Source: Strix aluco
Taxonomy: Eukaryota; Chordata; Aves; Strigiformes; Strigidae
NCBI RefSeq assembly: GCF_031877795.1
Contig: NW_027436627.1
Span: forward strand, 1-64,000
DNA: 64,000 nt
Direction: 5' to 3'
The notes beneath the pieces are model-generated. The model was not told where the DNA came from. It made no database searches and worked only from the letters and a program-made list of their open reading frames with translations. Shown here one piece after another: positions 32,861 through 44,437 of the stretch (the first letter of the stretch is position 1; each line of letters opens with the position of its first letter). Position numbers and translations under genes: made by a program.

Positions 32861-32990
32861 ACACTCATTAACACAGCAGCGCTAATTCCCAGAACATACT
32901 CGAGCCCCTTCCCCAGCTCCTCTCACACCCAGCTCATGCTGGTGCCGCTGAAATCGAAGCCGGAGCCCTCCCAGGACACGGCCTGGGACA
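32861..32990 (-). pseudogene. Old V relic of a third type
   Basis: Reads on the - strand as [28 protein letters not shown] and GISAAVLMSVN. It matches FR1-CDR1-FR2 of the FDFS subgroup but is clearly older than the pVH exons and differs from relic types 1 and 2. The FR3 part is lost. The copy is at 45229-45358. Confidence 0.7.
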
Positions 32991-33294
32991 GGGACTGGGG
33001 GTCAGGTCAGGGTTTGGGCTGGGTGCGGGGTTTGGGGTGAGGACGGGGGGGTTTAGGCTCCAGGCAGGGCTTAGGGGTCCCTGGGTTGGACTGGCAGGTG
33101 CAGGCTGGGGTCTGGGTGCCCAGAGCGGGGTCGGGGCGGGGCTCTGGTCTGGGGGAAAATGGTCCTGATTTGGGCCAGGTCTGTGGGATCGGGGCAGGGG
33201 ACCGGGCTGGGGGTGATGGTGGGGGCTGAGGGCAGGGTCCAGGGAGGGGCTGGGATGTGGGGACACGGCGCAGGGATGTTGGGACTTGGGGATG
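32991..33294. other. Spacer, no gene
   Basis: GC-rich unique spacer between the third-type relic and pVH22; nothing recognisable. Confidence 0.5.
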
Positions 33295-33622
33295 GGGTCA
33301 GGGCCAATATCAGCATTTTTGGCGCAGTAGTAGGTGGCCGTGTCATCGTCCCTGAGGCTGCTCATCTGCAGCGTGACCGTGCTCTGGGCGTTGTCCCTGG
33401 AGATGGTGAAGCGACCTTTGACCGACGGCGCGTAGTCTGTCCAGCTATCACCATCGTCAATACCCGCGACCCACTCGAGACCCTTCCCAGGGGCCTGTCG
33501 TGCCCATCCCATGTCGTAGCTGCTGAAGGTGAAGCCGGAGCCCTTGCAGACGAGGGTCAGGGACCCCCCGGGGGCCCGGAGGCCTCCTCCGGTCTCCACC
33601 AATTCCACAGCCGCCCGCAGCC
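33295..33622 (-). pseudogene. IGHV: pVH22, pseudo-VH exon, full length
   Basis: CDR1 SYDMG, FR2 [17 protein letters not shown]2 [17 protein letters not shown], then [16 protein letters not shown] in FR2 matches the complete V gene and pVH34. The D-like part is short and runs into Pro-rich flank. The frame is open. Only 210 bp from pVH23. Confidence 0.93.
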
Positions 33623-33831
33623 CTGCGGAAGAAGAAAAGACAGAATTGAGGCGCCTGGTCCCGGCATCGACCCCCCGGGTTTCCCTTGGCAACACCCTTG
33701 GGGAGCAAATCTGGGCCCGTTGTGGGTCTGGGCTCAGGGCAGGGTCCGGGCTCAGGGTGAGGGTCTGGGCTGGCACCAAATGTCGCGAAGGGCTCCAGGA
33801 TCAGGGCAGGGTCCCGGCTGGATCCAGACCA

Positions 33832-34108
33832 CCGGGGGGTCCCTGACCCTCGTCTGCAAGGGCTCCGGCTTCACCTTCAGCAGCTTCAACATGTTCTGGG
33901 TGCGACAGACGCCTGGGAAGGGCCTTGAGTGGCTCGCAGGTATTTACAGCGATGGTAGTGGCACCTACTACGCGCCGTCGGTCAAAGGCCGCTTCACCAT
34001 CTCCAGGGACAACGCCCAGACCACGGTCACGCTGCAGATGAGCAGCCTCAGGGACGACGACACGGCCACCTACTACTGCGCCAAAAGTGCTGATGGTTAT
34101 GGTGGCCC
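33832..34108 (+). pseudogene. IGHV: pVH23, pseudo-VH exon, FR1-truncated
   Basis: Starts at [13 protein letters not shown]1 SFNMF, FR2 [17 protein letters not shown]2 [19 protein letters not shown]3 [10 protein letters not shown], then [12 protein letters not shown]. The 5' part matches pVH14 and the CDR2 matches pVH41, so it is a mosaic. The frame is open. Confidence 0.92.
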
Positions 34109-34284
34109 CGAGCCCCAACACCCCCGTGCTGTGTCCCCAAATCTCAACATTGTCCCCAAATCCCTGCACAAAACCCAGGATTGTCTCAAGCCTGGACCCC
34201 TGCACCAAGCACAAAACCCTTCCTCGAGCCCAAATCCTGGGCTTTTGGCCCCAATCCCTGCCCTGCACATCCTCTGCCAGGGCT

Positions 34285-35092
34285 CTGACGTCACCTCTGT
34301 CCCCACCCGTCCTGGAAGCCCGGAGAGTCCAACGGTTCTGTGATCCCCGCGGGGTCAATTGAGCTGAAACGAGACCCAACGCCCGGTTAAAACCTTTCGC
34401 GGGCGCTGGAGAACGATTCCCACTCGGAGAAGGGGAATCAGCGACGTGGTCGGTTATAACCCGGCACGAAAGGGCGGGAAGGGAAGGGGAGGGGAGGGGA
34501 GGGCAGGCGAGGCCGCGAGTCCAAGCAACCGGATCAGCGCCCCTGGGCCCCCCGCGGCCCCGGCCCCGCTGATCCTGGGTGGGGGGCGCACACGGACCCG
34601 GCTGCGGGGTGGGCGCGCACCCGGCAAATTTCTGTCGCCTTTTCAGTCCCTGGCAGCAGCCGATGAGCGTTTCTGCCCAAATTTAGGGTTTTTTTTTCCT
34701 CTGATCCCGCAGGTTTTTGCTGCCTCCGGGGCGGAACTGCCGCCCCTTCGCAGGGCGTGAGCGATGGCGTGCGGGGGCTGGGACACGACGGAGCCGCTGG
34801 TCAATATTTGGTTTCCCTCAGCCCCCGTCTCCCCCTCTGAGACCCACCGAAGGAGTTTGTGGGTGCAGCTGCCCGGGAGTGGGGGGGTGCAGCCTTCGAG
34901 ACACACCCGCGGCCTGGGGGGAGGTTCCTGAGACTGACTCAAAGGTGCAGCTGGGCCTCGAGGTTTTCTGTGTCGGTGAATGTTTGAGGCATCAACTCCC
35001 TCAGATCCTCACACGGGCTTGTGGCAGCTCCTGGGTTTGATGCACAGATTTTTGGGACTTTTCTGGGATTTGGGGACACGGGGCCGGGCTTG
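34285..35092. other. CpG-rich spacer, inverted copy of 17615-18420
   Basis: No V, RSS or exon seen. CpG-rich between about 34390 and 34790. Confidence 0.6.
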
Positions 35093-35420
35093 GTGCCAGC
35101 ACCACTACCAGCTTCTTTGGTGCAGTAGTAGGTGGCCGTGTCGTCGTCCCTGAGGCTGCTCATCTGCAGCGTGACCGTGCTCTGGGCGTTGTCCCTGGAG
35201 ATGGTGGAGCGACCTTTGACCGACGGCGCGTAGCCTGTCCAACCACCATCGTTGGTAATAGCCGCGACGTACTCGATGCCCTTCCCGGGCGCCTGTCGCA
35301 CCCACTGCATGCCGACACTGCTGAAGGTGAAGCCGGAGCCCTTGCAGACGAGGGTCAGGGACCCCCCGGGGGCCCGGAGGCCTCCTCCGGTCTCCACCAA
35401 TTCCACGGCCGCCCGCAGCC
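35093..35420 (-). pseudogene. IGHV: pVH24, pseudo-VH exon, full length
   Basis: CDR1 SVGMQ, FR2 [17 protein letters not shown]2 [39 protein letters not shown] (Ala to Thr after the Cys). Inverted homologue of pVH6 with changed CDR1. Head-to-head with pVH25 across a 353-bp leader interval like that of pVH1/2. Confidence 0.93.
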
Positions 35421-35772
35421 CTGCGGAAGACAAAAAGGGCAAAAATTGAAGCGCCAGATTTTGACATCATTCTCCCAAATCCGCGCCCAGGGAGGGCGTT
35501 GGCGGGGCTGGGTCCTACCTGGGAGGGTGTGAGGAGGAGGAGGAGAAGAAGGTGCTGGGGAATCCCCTGGGGGTCGATGCCAGGACCAGCTGACTCAAAT
35601 TTGTCAGAATTGAGTCTCCTGGTGCCAGTATTGACCCCCAAATCTGTGCTCGGGGAGGGTTCAGTGGGGCTGGGTCCTACATGGGAGAGTGCGAGGAGGA
35701 GGAGGAGAAGATACTGGAGGATCCCCTGGGGGTTGATGCTGGGACCAGGTGCCTCAATTTTTTCCTCCGCAG

Positions 35773-36104
35773 GGCTGCGGGCGGCCGTGGAATTGGTGGA
35801 GACTGGAGGAGGCCTCCGGGCCCCCGGGGGGTCCCTGACCCTCGTCTGCAAGGGCTCTGGCTTCACCTTCAGCAGCTTCGGCATGGGATGGATGCGACAG
35901 GCACCCGGGAAGGGGCTCGAGTTCGTCGCGGGTATTAACAAGGGTGGTAGTAGCACCTGGTACGCGCCGTCGGTCCAAGGCCGCTTCACCATCTCCAGGG
36001 ACAACGCCCAGAGCACGGTCACGCTGCAGATGAGCAGCCTCAGGGACGACGACACGGCCACCTACTACTGCGCCAAACAAGCTGGTGGTGGTGATTATGG
36101 TGCC
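35773..36104 (+). pseudogene. IGHV: pVH25, pseudo-VH exon, full length
   Basis: CDR1 SFGMG, FR2 [17 protein letters not shown]2 [32 protein letters not shown]. The frame is open. It occupies the same place before copy 2 of the 10-kb duplication as pVH12 does before copy 1, yet the two V exons differ in all CDRs. Confidence 0.93.
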
Positions 36105-36260
36105 ACCAAGGACCAACACCCCTGTGCTGTGTCCCCAAATCTCAACATTGTCCCCAAATCCCTGCACAAAACCCAGGCCTTGTCTCAAGCCTGGACCCCT
36201 GCACCAAGCACAGAACCCATAATCAACCCCAAATCCTGGGCTTTTGGCCCCAATCCCTGC

Positions 36261-36346
36261 CCTGCACATCCTCTGCCAGGGCTCTGACTTCACCCCCAGC
36301 AGCTCCGCAATATTCTGGCTCCAACAGGCACCTGGACCCTTCCCCA
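36261..36346 (+). pseudogene. Old V relic, type 1
   Basis: [20 protein letters not shown]; duplicate of 23436-23522. Confidence 0.7.
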
Positions 36347-36349
36347 AAC

Positions 36350-37360
36350 CCTCGGACCTTCGTCTCCAGCCCCCTCAGCCCAGCCCAGACCCTCGTCCCC
36401 AGCCTCCAGCCCAGCCCTGGGAGGGGGCAGCACGTGGGGCCGATCCCCGCTGGGGCATCTCGGGAGGAGCTGCAGCCCCTGGGAAGGGCTCGGGGCGGAG
36501 AAAGTCCATGGGGGAGGGTCAGTGGGGAGAGGGAGAAAGCGGGAGCAAAACTGGGCCCCGGACGGAGGGAGGGGGAGAGGAGGGGGGTTAAGAGGGAGTT
36601 GAGCTCCTCCCTGTCTGTTGGGGGGGTCTGAACTCAAGGGAAGTTCTTTCCCTTCCCCCAACGAGTCTGTCTTTTGCCCGTGACCATAATGGGGGAGTCA
36701 CCGTTCCCCATCCTGATCGGGATTGTGGAGCCTTTTGCTTCATTTTTCTCCTTTTCAGGGTAGGGGTGAAGGGGGGAGCGAGGGGCTGGGCGGGGTCAGT
36801 GGATCTGGGATAAAACCACGACACGGGGCCAAACGGTGCAGGATGGGGGCGAGGGGCTGGGTGTGGGGACACGGCGGGGGGATGTTGGGGCTCAGGGCAG
36901 GACCCAGGTGAGGGGCTGGGCTGGGGCTGGGGGCGAGGGGCCGGGATGGCTGCAGGGGGCTGGGCTGGCTGCGCGGTTACGGGCAAGATTCCGGGATATT
37001 GGGAAAATTCTCAGGATTTGGGATGCCGGGAGCCGATGCTGATGCTCACGGAAGGATTTGGGGGAAGATGCTGGGATTTTCGGAAAATGCTGAGATTTGG
37101 GGATGTGGGGCAGGGTTGTCTGGGCTCAAAAGAAGGATTTTGGGGAAGAAGTTGGGATTTGGGGGTGTAGGGCACAGATGCAGGTGCTGGGGTGAGGATT
37201 TGGGGGAAGACGTTGGGAATTTGGGGCAGAAGTTGGGAATTTGGGATGCAGGGCAAGGATGCTGATGCCCGGGTGAGGATTTGGGGGCGATGCTGGGATT
37301 TGGGGTGCAGGGTGGGATTTCCGGGCTCTGGGCAGGGCCCTGGCACTGGTGCGAGGGTTT
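36350..37360. other. Spacer without V
   Basis: Duplicate of 23530-24530, with several homopolymer length differences. Confidence 0.6.
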
Positions 37361-37362
37361 GG

Positions 37363-37447
37363 GGAAGGGTCCAGGTGCCTGTTGGAGCCAGAACATTGCG
37401 GAGCTGCTGGGGGTGAAGTCAGAGCCCTGGCAGAGGATGAGCAGGGC
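37363..37447 (-). pseudogene. Old V relic, type 1
   Basis: Duplicate of 24541-24625. Confidence 0.7.
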
Positions 37448-37600
37448 AGGGATTGGGGCCAAAAGCCCAGGATTTGGGCTCGAGGAAGGGTTTTGTGCTT
37501 GGTGCAGGGGTCCAGGCTTGAGACAAGGCCTGGGTTTTGTGCAGGGATTTGGGGACAATGGTGGGATTTGGGGACACAGCACGGGGGTGTTGGGGCTCGG

Positions 37601-37927
37601 TGCCACCACCATCACTATAAGCACATTTGGCGCAGTAGTAGGTGGCCGTGTCGTCGTCCCTGAGGCTGCTCATCTGCAGCGTGACCGTGCTCTGGGCGTT
37701 GTCCCTGGAGATGGTGGAGCGACCTTTGACCGACGGCGCGTAGTTGGTGCTACCACCGGTGTTAATACTCGCGACGTATTCGAGCCCCTTCCCGGGCGCC
37801 TGTCGCACCCAGAACATGCCAAAGCTGCTGAAGGTGAAGCCGGAGCCCTTGCAGACGAGGGTGAGGGACCCCCCGGGGGCGCGGAGGCCTCCTCTGGTCT
37901 CCACCAATTCCACGGCCGCCCGCAGCC
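37601..37927 (-). pseudogene. IGHV: pVH26, pseudo-VH exon, full length
   Basis: Duplicate of pVH13 (CDR1 SFGMF, CDR2 [30 protein letters not shown]) but with RSTISRD instead of RFTISRD. The change involves more than one base in the codon context, which looks like a short conversion tract and not a point error. Confidence 0.93.
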
Positions 37928-38135
37928 CTGCGGAAGAAGAAAAGACAGAATTGAGTCGCCTGGTCCCGGCATCGACCCCCCAGGGTTCACCTGGCACCAG
38001 CCTCAGGGAGCAAATCTGGGCCCGTTGTGGGTCTGGGCTCAGGGCAGGGTCCGGGCTCAGGGTGAGGGTCTGGGCTGGCACCAAATGTCGCGAAGGGCTC
38101 CAGGATCAGGGCAGGGTCCCGGCTGGATCCAGACC

Positions 38136-38412
38136 ACCGGGGGGTCCCTGACCCTCGTCTGCAAGGGCTCCGGCTTCACCTTCAGCAGCTTCAACATGTT
38201 CTGGGTGCGACAGGCGCCTGGGAAGGGCCTTGAGTGGGTCGCGCTTATTACCAGTGGTGGTACCACAAGATACGCGCCGTCGGTCAAAGGTCGCTCCACC
38301 ATCTCCAGGGACAACGCCCAGAGCACAGTCACGCTGCAGATGAGCAGCCTCAGGGACGACGACACGGCCACCTACTACTGTGCCAAAGAACCTGGTAGTG
38401 GTGGTGGCACCA
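38136..38412 (+). pseudogene. IGHV: pVH27, pseudo-VH exon, FR1-truncated
   Basis: Duplicate of pVH14: [35 protein letters not shown] one-base length difference in the 3' flank (CCCAAACC) changes the downstream frame only. Confidence 0.92.
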
Positions 38413-38657
38413 ACCCCGGCCCTGAGCCCCAACGTCCCTCCGCCGTGTCCCAAACCCTCCCAAAACCGCTGAACCCATCCCAGAATCTCGCCCCGAGTCT
38501 TCACCGTTTGCCCCAACCCTTGACTTTCTGCACCATGAGTGACCGTTTGCCCCAAACTTCAAGTGTTGGCCCAAAACTTCAACCATTTGCCAACAAGTCT
38601 CGTCAATTTTTGCAACAAATCTCAGCCATTTACCCCAAGACTCATCTATTTTTACAG

Positions 38658-38718
38658 ACTCAGAATCATCTCGGTTGGAAAAGACCTTGAGGATCACCGA
38701 GTCCAACCATTCTGTAGA
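38658..38718 (-). mobile_element. CR1 LINE 3' tail fragment
   Basis: Duplicate of the tail at 25837-25895. Confidence 0.8.
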
Positions 38719-38900
38719 TTCTTGGGGCAAAGATTTTGGGGCAGATGTTGGGATTTTGGGGCAGATGTTGGGACTTTGGGATGCAGGGTTGGGACACTGA
38801 TGCTCGGGGTGAGGATTTGGGGGCGATGCTGGGATTTGGGGGTGCAGGTGGGGATTTCTGGGCTCTGGGCAGGGCCCTGGGACTGGTGCGAGGGTCTGGG

Positions 38901-38987
38901 GAAGGGTCCAGGTGCCTGTTGGAGCCAGAACATGGCGGAGCTGCTGGGGGTGAAGTCAGAGCGCTGGCAGAGGATGAGCAGGGCAGG
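38901..38987 (-). pseudogene. Old V relic, type 1
   Basis: Duplicate of 26081-26167. Confidence 0.7.
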
Positions 38988-39138
38988 GATTGGGGCCAAA
39001 AGCCCAGGATTTGGGGTCGAGGAAGGGTTTTGTGTTTGGTGCAGGGGTCCAGGCTTGAGACAAGGCCTGGGTTTTGTGCAGGGATTTGGGGACAAAGCTG
39101 GGATTTGGGGACACAGCACAGGGGTGTTGGGGCTCGGT

Positions 39139-39467
39139 GCCACCATAACCACTACCAGCACGTTTGGCGCAGTAGTAGGTGGCCGTGTCGTCGTCCCTGA
39201 GGCTGCTCATCTGCAGCGTGACCGTGCTCTGGGCGTTGTCCCTGGAGATGGTGAAGCGGCCTTTGACCGACGGCGCGTACCAGGTGCCACTACCACTGCT
39301 GTAAATACCTGCGAGCCACTCGAGCCCCTTCCCGGGTGCCTGTCGCACCCAGAACATGTCGAAGCTGCTGAAGGTGAAGCCGGAGCCCTTGCAGACGAGG
39401 GTCAGGGACACCCCGGGGGCCCGGAGGCCTCCTCCGGTCTCCACCAATTCCATGGCCGCCTGCAGCC
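39139..39467 (-). pseudogene. IGHV: pVH28, pseudo-VH exon, full length
   Basis: Duplicate of pVH15: [38 protein letters not shown]2 has the normal WVRQAPGKG. Confidence 0.93.
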
Positions 39468-39567
39468 CTGCAGAGAACAAAAAGGCCAAAATTGGGTCAC
39501 CTGGTCCCGGTATCACCCCCCAAATCCGTGCCCGGGGAGGGGGTCAGCGGGGCTGCGTCACACAATC

Positions 39568-39626
39568 CCAGAATCATCCAGGTTGGAAAAGCCCTTGAAG
39601 ATCCTCCAGTGCCACCATGAACCTCA
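39568..39626 (-). mobile_element. CR1 LINE 3' tail fragment (second variant)
   Basis: Duplicate of 26748-26806. Confidence 0.8.
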
Positions 39627-40031
39627 CACTGACCCTTCTCTGGGCCCAGCCGGGTCCCGGCCCCGATCCTGGAGCCCTGCGTGACCCCGGCCCTGAGCCC
39701 AGACCCTCACCCTGAGCCCGGACCCCCAACGGGCCCAGATTTGCTCCCCGAGGCTGGTGCCAGGGGAGACCCCGGGGGTCGATGCCCAGATCAGGCGGCT
39801 CAATTCTGTCCTTTCTTCTCCCTGCCAGCCCTCGGTAGAAGAAGAAAGAGCAGAATTGAGTCACCCGGTCCCGGCATAAACCCCCAGGGGATTCCCCAGC
39901 AACTTCTCCTCCTCCTCCTCGCACCCTCCCAGGTAGGACCCAGCTCCGCCGACCCCCTCCCCGGGTGCAGATTTGGGGGTTGACGCCGGGATCGGGTGAC
40001 ACAATTTTGGCCTTTTTTTTGTCTTCCGCAG

Positions 40032-40356
40032 GGCTGCGGGCGGCCGTGGAATTGGTGGAGACCGGAGGAGGCCTCCGGGTCCCCGGGGTGTCCCTGACCC
40101 TCGTCTGCAAGGGCTCCGGCTTCACCTTCAGCAGCTTCGGCATGAACTGGGTGCGACAGGCGCCCGGGAAGGGCCTCGAGTGGGTCGCGCTTATTACCAG
40201 CGGTGGTAGCACCTACTACGCGTCGTCGGTCAAAGGCCGCTTCACCATCTCCAGGGACAACGCCCAGAGCACGGTCACGCTGCAGATGAGCAGCCTCAGG
40301 GACGACGACACGGCCACCTACTACTGCGGGAAAGAACCTGGGGGCAGCTCGGCCCC
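40032..40356 (+). pseudogene. IGHV: pVH29, pseudo-VH exon, full length
   Basis: Duplicate of pVH16: [35 protein letters not shown]. Translation identical as far as compared. Confidence 0.93.
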
Positions 40357-40359
40357 GTC

Positions 40360-40860
40360 CCGCCAGGAAATCCCCCATCCAGGGGGTTTTTGGGGGGGGC
40401 AGCGATGCCGGGCTATGCCCCGCTCCCCTGCCCTGGGCCCGACATTCTGAGCTGCCCCTGGACCCTACCCTGAGCCCAGAGCCCCACCCCGACCTCGCTC
40501 TGGGCACCCAGACCCCGGCCTGCACCTGCCAGCTCCAGCACAGGGACCCCTAAGCCCTGCCCAGAGCCTACACCCCCCCGTCGTCACCCCAAACGTCTGC
40601 TCAGGACCAAACCTCTGCCCTCAGCCCAGACCCCAGCGTCACGCTCAGACGCGGGTGAGCTGCGTCCCCAAATTCCAGACAATCTCCCCAAAACTCTTCA
40701 GCTGAGCCTGAGCATCCCTGCGCTGCCTCAAGACTCCAGCGTCCATCGCAGGGGCACCCTAAGCCCAGCCCAGTGCCCAAATCCTCAGCTCTAGACCCGG
40801 CTGGATGCGGCACAACAGTCCCATCCTCTGTCCCCCTCCCACCCCCGGGGAGTTCTGTCC
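40360..40860. other. Spacer, no gene
   Basis: Duplicate of 27540-28040. Confidence 0.6.
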
Positions 40861-40948
40861 CCACTCCAGCCCCTTCCCGGGAGCCCCCAGGACGTTGCGG
40901 AGCTGCTGGGGGTGACGCTGGTGCCCTGACAGATTAGACAGAGGGCAG
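40861..40948 (-). pseudogene. Old V relic, type 2
   Basis: Duplicate of 28041-28128. Confidence 0.65.
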
Positions 40949-41099
40949 GGATTGGGGCCAAAAGCCCAGGATTTGGGGTTGAGGAAGGGTTTTGTGCTTG
41001 GTGCAGGGGTCCAGGCTTGAGACAAGTCCTGGGTTTTGTGCAGGGATTTGGGGACAATGGTGGGATTTGGGGACACAGCACAGGGGTGTTGGGGCTCGG

Positions 41100-41376
41100 T
41101 GCCACCACCACCACTATAAGCACGTTTGGCGCAGTAGTAGGTGGCCGTGTCGTCGTCCCTGAGGCTGCTCATCTGCAGCGTGACCGTGCTCTGGGCGTTG
41201 TCCCTGGAGATGGTGGAGCGGCCTTTGACCGATGACGCGTACCAGGTGCTACCACCACCGCTGTTAATACTCGCGACCCACTCGAGCCCCTTCCCGGGCG
41301 CCTGTCGCACCCACTGCATGTAGAAGCTGCTGAAGGTGAAGCCGGAGCCCTTGCAGACGAGGGTCAGGGACCCCTC
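41100..41376 (-). pseudogene. IGHV: pVH30, pseudo-VH exon, FR1-truncated
   Basis: Duplicate of pVH17: [36 protein letters not shown]; same junction with the 220-bp module at 41377-41605. Confidence 0.92.
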
Positions 41377-41605
41377 GATCGCCTCAGCCCCGCAGTTTTT
41401 AGCAGCTTTTCGCTTTTCAGACCCATTTTATCTTCCCTCCCGCGTTGCTCTTTCAGTTCCTGTCCCCGCACACCTGCAGGTCTCTGCGGAGCCTTCGCTG
41501 TCGCTCCGACCCCGTTCTGTCCTTCACGGGCTTCACCCAGTTGCTGGCGGCAGCTCCGCAGACAGACCCCGGCGTTCCCCGCACACCAGTGACGGGGGGT
41601 CGGGA
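41377..41605 (+). repeat. 220-bp module abutting FR1-truncated V
   Basis: Duplicate of 28557-28785. Confidence 0.7.
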
Positions 41606-41857
41606 ACGCTCCCCCACCCGCCCCCAGTTCCGTGGATGTTTCTGTACAAACCAGAGACCGGGGGAATCGATTTGGACAAAACTCAGGCCTTTTCCTCAGC
41701 AGGAGCTTCCCCGCCACAGCCTGGGGGGACTCTGGGACCCTGGGGGGGTCTGGGCACAGGGAGGGGCTGGGCTGGGGGCAGGGGCTGGGTTCAGGGCTCA
41801 GTATTAGGGTGTGGGCTTGGAGCCAGGATTGGGGCAGGGTCCTGGCTGGGTCCAGAA

Positions 41858-42137
41858 CCCCGGGGGGTCCCTGACCCTGGTCTGCAAGGGCTCCGGCTTC
41901 ACCTTCAGCAGCTTCAGCATGTACTGGGTGCGACAGGCGCCTGGGAAGGGGCTTGAGTACGTCGCGTATATTAACAAGGATGGTAGTAGCACCTTGTACG
42001 CGCCGTCGGTCCAAGGCCGCTTCACCATCTCCAGGGACAACGCCCAGAGCACGGTCACGCTGCAGATGAGCAGCCTCAGGGACGACGACACGGCCACCTA
42101 CTACTGCGCCAAACGTGCTTATAGTGGTGGTGGTGGC
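41858..42137 (+). pseudogene. IGHV: pVH31, pseudo-VH exon, FR1-truncated
   Basis: Duplicate of pVH18: [36 protein letters not shown]. Shares the GSS variant with pVH18 against pVH3. Confidence 0.92.
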
Positions 42138-42291
42138 ACCGAGCCCCAACACCCCCGTGCTGTGTCCCCAAATCCCAGCATTGCCTTCCAATCCCTGCAC
42201 AAAACCCAGGACTTGTCTCAAGCCTGGACCCCTGCACCAAGCACAAAACCCTTCCTCAACCCCAAATCCTGGGCTTTTGGCCCCAATCCCT

Positions 42292-42381
42292 GCCCTCTGT
42301 CTAATCTGTCAGGGCACCAGCGTCACCCCCAGCAGCTCCGCAACGTCCTGGGGGCTCCCGGGAAGGGGCTGGAGTGGGGAC
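42292..42381 (+). pseudogene. Old V relic, type 2
   Basis: Duplicate of 29472-29561. Confidence 0.65.
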
Positions 42382-42384
42382 AGA

Positions 42385-42880
42385 ACTCCCCGGGGGTGGG
42401 AGGGGGACAGAGGATGGGACTGTTGTGCCGCATCCAGCCGGGTCTAGAGCTGAGGATTTGGGCACTGGGCTGGGCTTAGGGTGCCCCTGCGATGGACGCT
42501 GGAGTCTTGAGGCAGCGCAGGGATGCTCAGGCTCAGCTGAAGAGTTTTGGGGAGATTGTCTGGAATTTGGGGACGCAGCTCACCCGCGTCTGAGCGTGAC
42601 GCTGGGGTCTGGGCTGAGGGCAGAGGTTTGGTCCTGAGCAGATGTTTGGGGTGACGACGGGGGGGTTTAGGCTCTGGGCAGGGCTTAGGGGTCCCTGTGC
42701 TGGAGCTGGCAGGTGCAGGCCGGGGTCTGGGTGCCCAGAGCGAGGTCGGGGTGGGGCTCTGGGCTCAGGGTAGGGTCCAGGGGCAGCTCAGAATGTCGGG
42801 CCCAGGGCAGGGGAGCGGGGCATAGCCCCGCATCGCTGCCCCCCCCAAAAACCCCCTGGATGGGGGATTTCCTGGCGGGA
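42385..42880. other. Spacer, no gene
   Basis: Duplicate of 29565-30060. Confidence 0.6.
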
Positions 42881-43206
42881 CGGGGCCGAGCTGCCCCCAG
42901 GTTCTTTCCCGCAGTAGTAGGTGGCCGTGTCGTCGTCCCTGAGGCTGCTCATCTGCAGCGTGACCGTGCTCTGGGCGTTGTCCCTGGAGATGGTGAAGCG
43001 ACCTTTGACCGACGGCGCGTAGTAGGTGCTACCACCGCTGGTAATTTGCGCGACCCACTCGAGCCCCTTCCCGGGCGCCTGTCGCACCCAGTTCATGCTG
43101 AAGCTGCTGAAGGTGAAGCCGGAGCCCTTGCAGACGAGGGTCAGGGACCCCCCGGGGACCCGGAGGCCTCCTCCGGTCTCCACCAATTCCACGGCCGCCC
43201 GCAGCC
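42880..43206 (-). pseudogene. IGHV: pVH32, pseudo-VH exon, full length
   Basis: Duplicate of pVH19: [35 protein letters not shown]. The head-to-head partner is lost in the N run that begins 109 bp beyond its 5' end. Confidence 0.93.
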
Positions 43207-43314
43207 CTGCGGAAGACAAAAAGGGCAAAAATTGAAGCGCCAGATTTTGACATCATTCTCCCAAATCCGCGCCCAGGGAGGGCGTTGGCGGGGCTGGGTC
43301 CTACCTGGGAGGGA

Positions 43315-43514
43315 NNNNNNNNNNNNNNNNNNNNNNNNNNNNNNNNNNNNNNNNNNNNNNNNNNNNNNNNNNNNNNNNNNNNNNNNNNNNNNNNNNNNNN
43401 NNNNNNNNNNNNNNNNNNNNNNNNNNNNNNNNNNNNNNNNNNNNNNNNNNNNNNNNNNNNNNNNNNNNNNNNNNNNNNNNNNNNNNNNNNNNNNNNNNNN
43501 NNNNNNNNNNNNNN
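43315..43514. other. Assembly gap (200 N)
   Basis: Exactly 200 N. Sequence before the gap matches up to 30494 and sequence after it resumes at 31145, so about 650 bp are missing by comparison with copy 1. That interval in copy 1 holds pVH20 (30739-31063). Confidence 0.95.
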
Positions 43515-44210
43515 TCCCGAGTCTTCACCATTTGCCCCAACCCTTGACTTTCTGCACCGTGAGTGACCGTTTGCCCCAAAGTTCAAGTGTTGGCCCAAAG
43601 CCTGAAGCATTTGCCCCCAACTCTCGTCCATTTTTGCAGCAAATCTCAACCATTTACCCCAAAATTTGTCCATTTTCATCTCAAGTCTCAACCATTTCCC
43701 CAACCTTGACCATTTCTGCCCCAAAACTCAACTATTTTCACCCCAATCTCAACCATTTGCCCCAAACCTCGACCATGTTTATCCCAAGTCTTGACCGTTT
43801 GCACTGAGTCTTGACTGGTTTTGCCCCAAACCTTGACTGGTTTTGCCCAAACTCAACCTTTTTCATTGGGTCTCAACCATATTTCCCCAACTTCAATTGT
43901 TTTTGCCCCAAACCTTCACTGGTTGTACCAGACATCGACCGTTTAGCAGCAAATCTTCACCATTTTTACCTCAAACCTCAACCAGTTGCCGGAGTCTCAA
44001 ACATTTGTGCCCCAAAACTCGACTGGTTTTGCCCCAAACCTTGACTCTTTGCACTGAGTCTCAACCATTTGCCCCAAACTTTGACTATTTGCCCCAAACT
44101 TTGACTGGTTGTAGCAAACATCAACTGTTTGCAGCAAATCTTGAGCATTTTTGCCTCAAATGTCAATCCGTTGCCCAAAGTCTCAACCTTTTTTGACCAA
44201 AACTTTGACA
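43515..44210 (+). repeat. TTGAC-type 20-bp minisatellite
   Basis: Duplicate of 31130-31835, with single-base length differences. Confidence 0.85.
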
Positions 44211-44437
44211 CAAGGGGAGACCCCCAGGTCCCCCAGTCCCTGCTCCAGGCTGGCACCGGCCTCGGGGGAGCAAATTTGGGATCCTGGGGGGGTCTGGGCA
44301 CAGGGAGGGGGCTGGGCTGGGGGCAGGGTCTGGGCTCAGGGTGAGGGTCTGGGCTCAGGGCCGGGGTCACGCAGGGCTCCAGGATCGGGGCCGGGTCCTG
44401 GCTGGGCCCAGAGAAGGGTCAGTGTGAGGTTCATGGT

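Larger units (their letters stand above)
23281..33300 (+). repeat. Direct ~10-kb segmental duplication, copy 1
   Basis: Landmarks recur at 36105-45668 with offsets of 12824, 12822, 12820 and (after the assembly gap) 12370 to 12368 bp. Copy 1 contains pVH13-21 and the old V relics. Differences are few: single bases and homopolymer lengths, for example near 23831 versus 36655. Confidence 0.88.
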
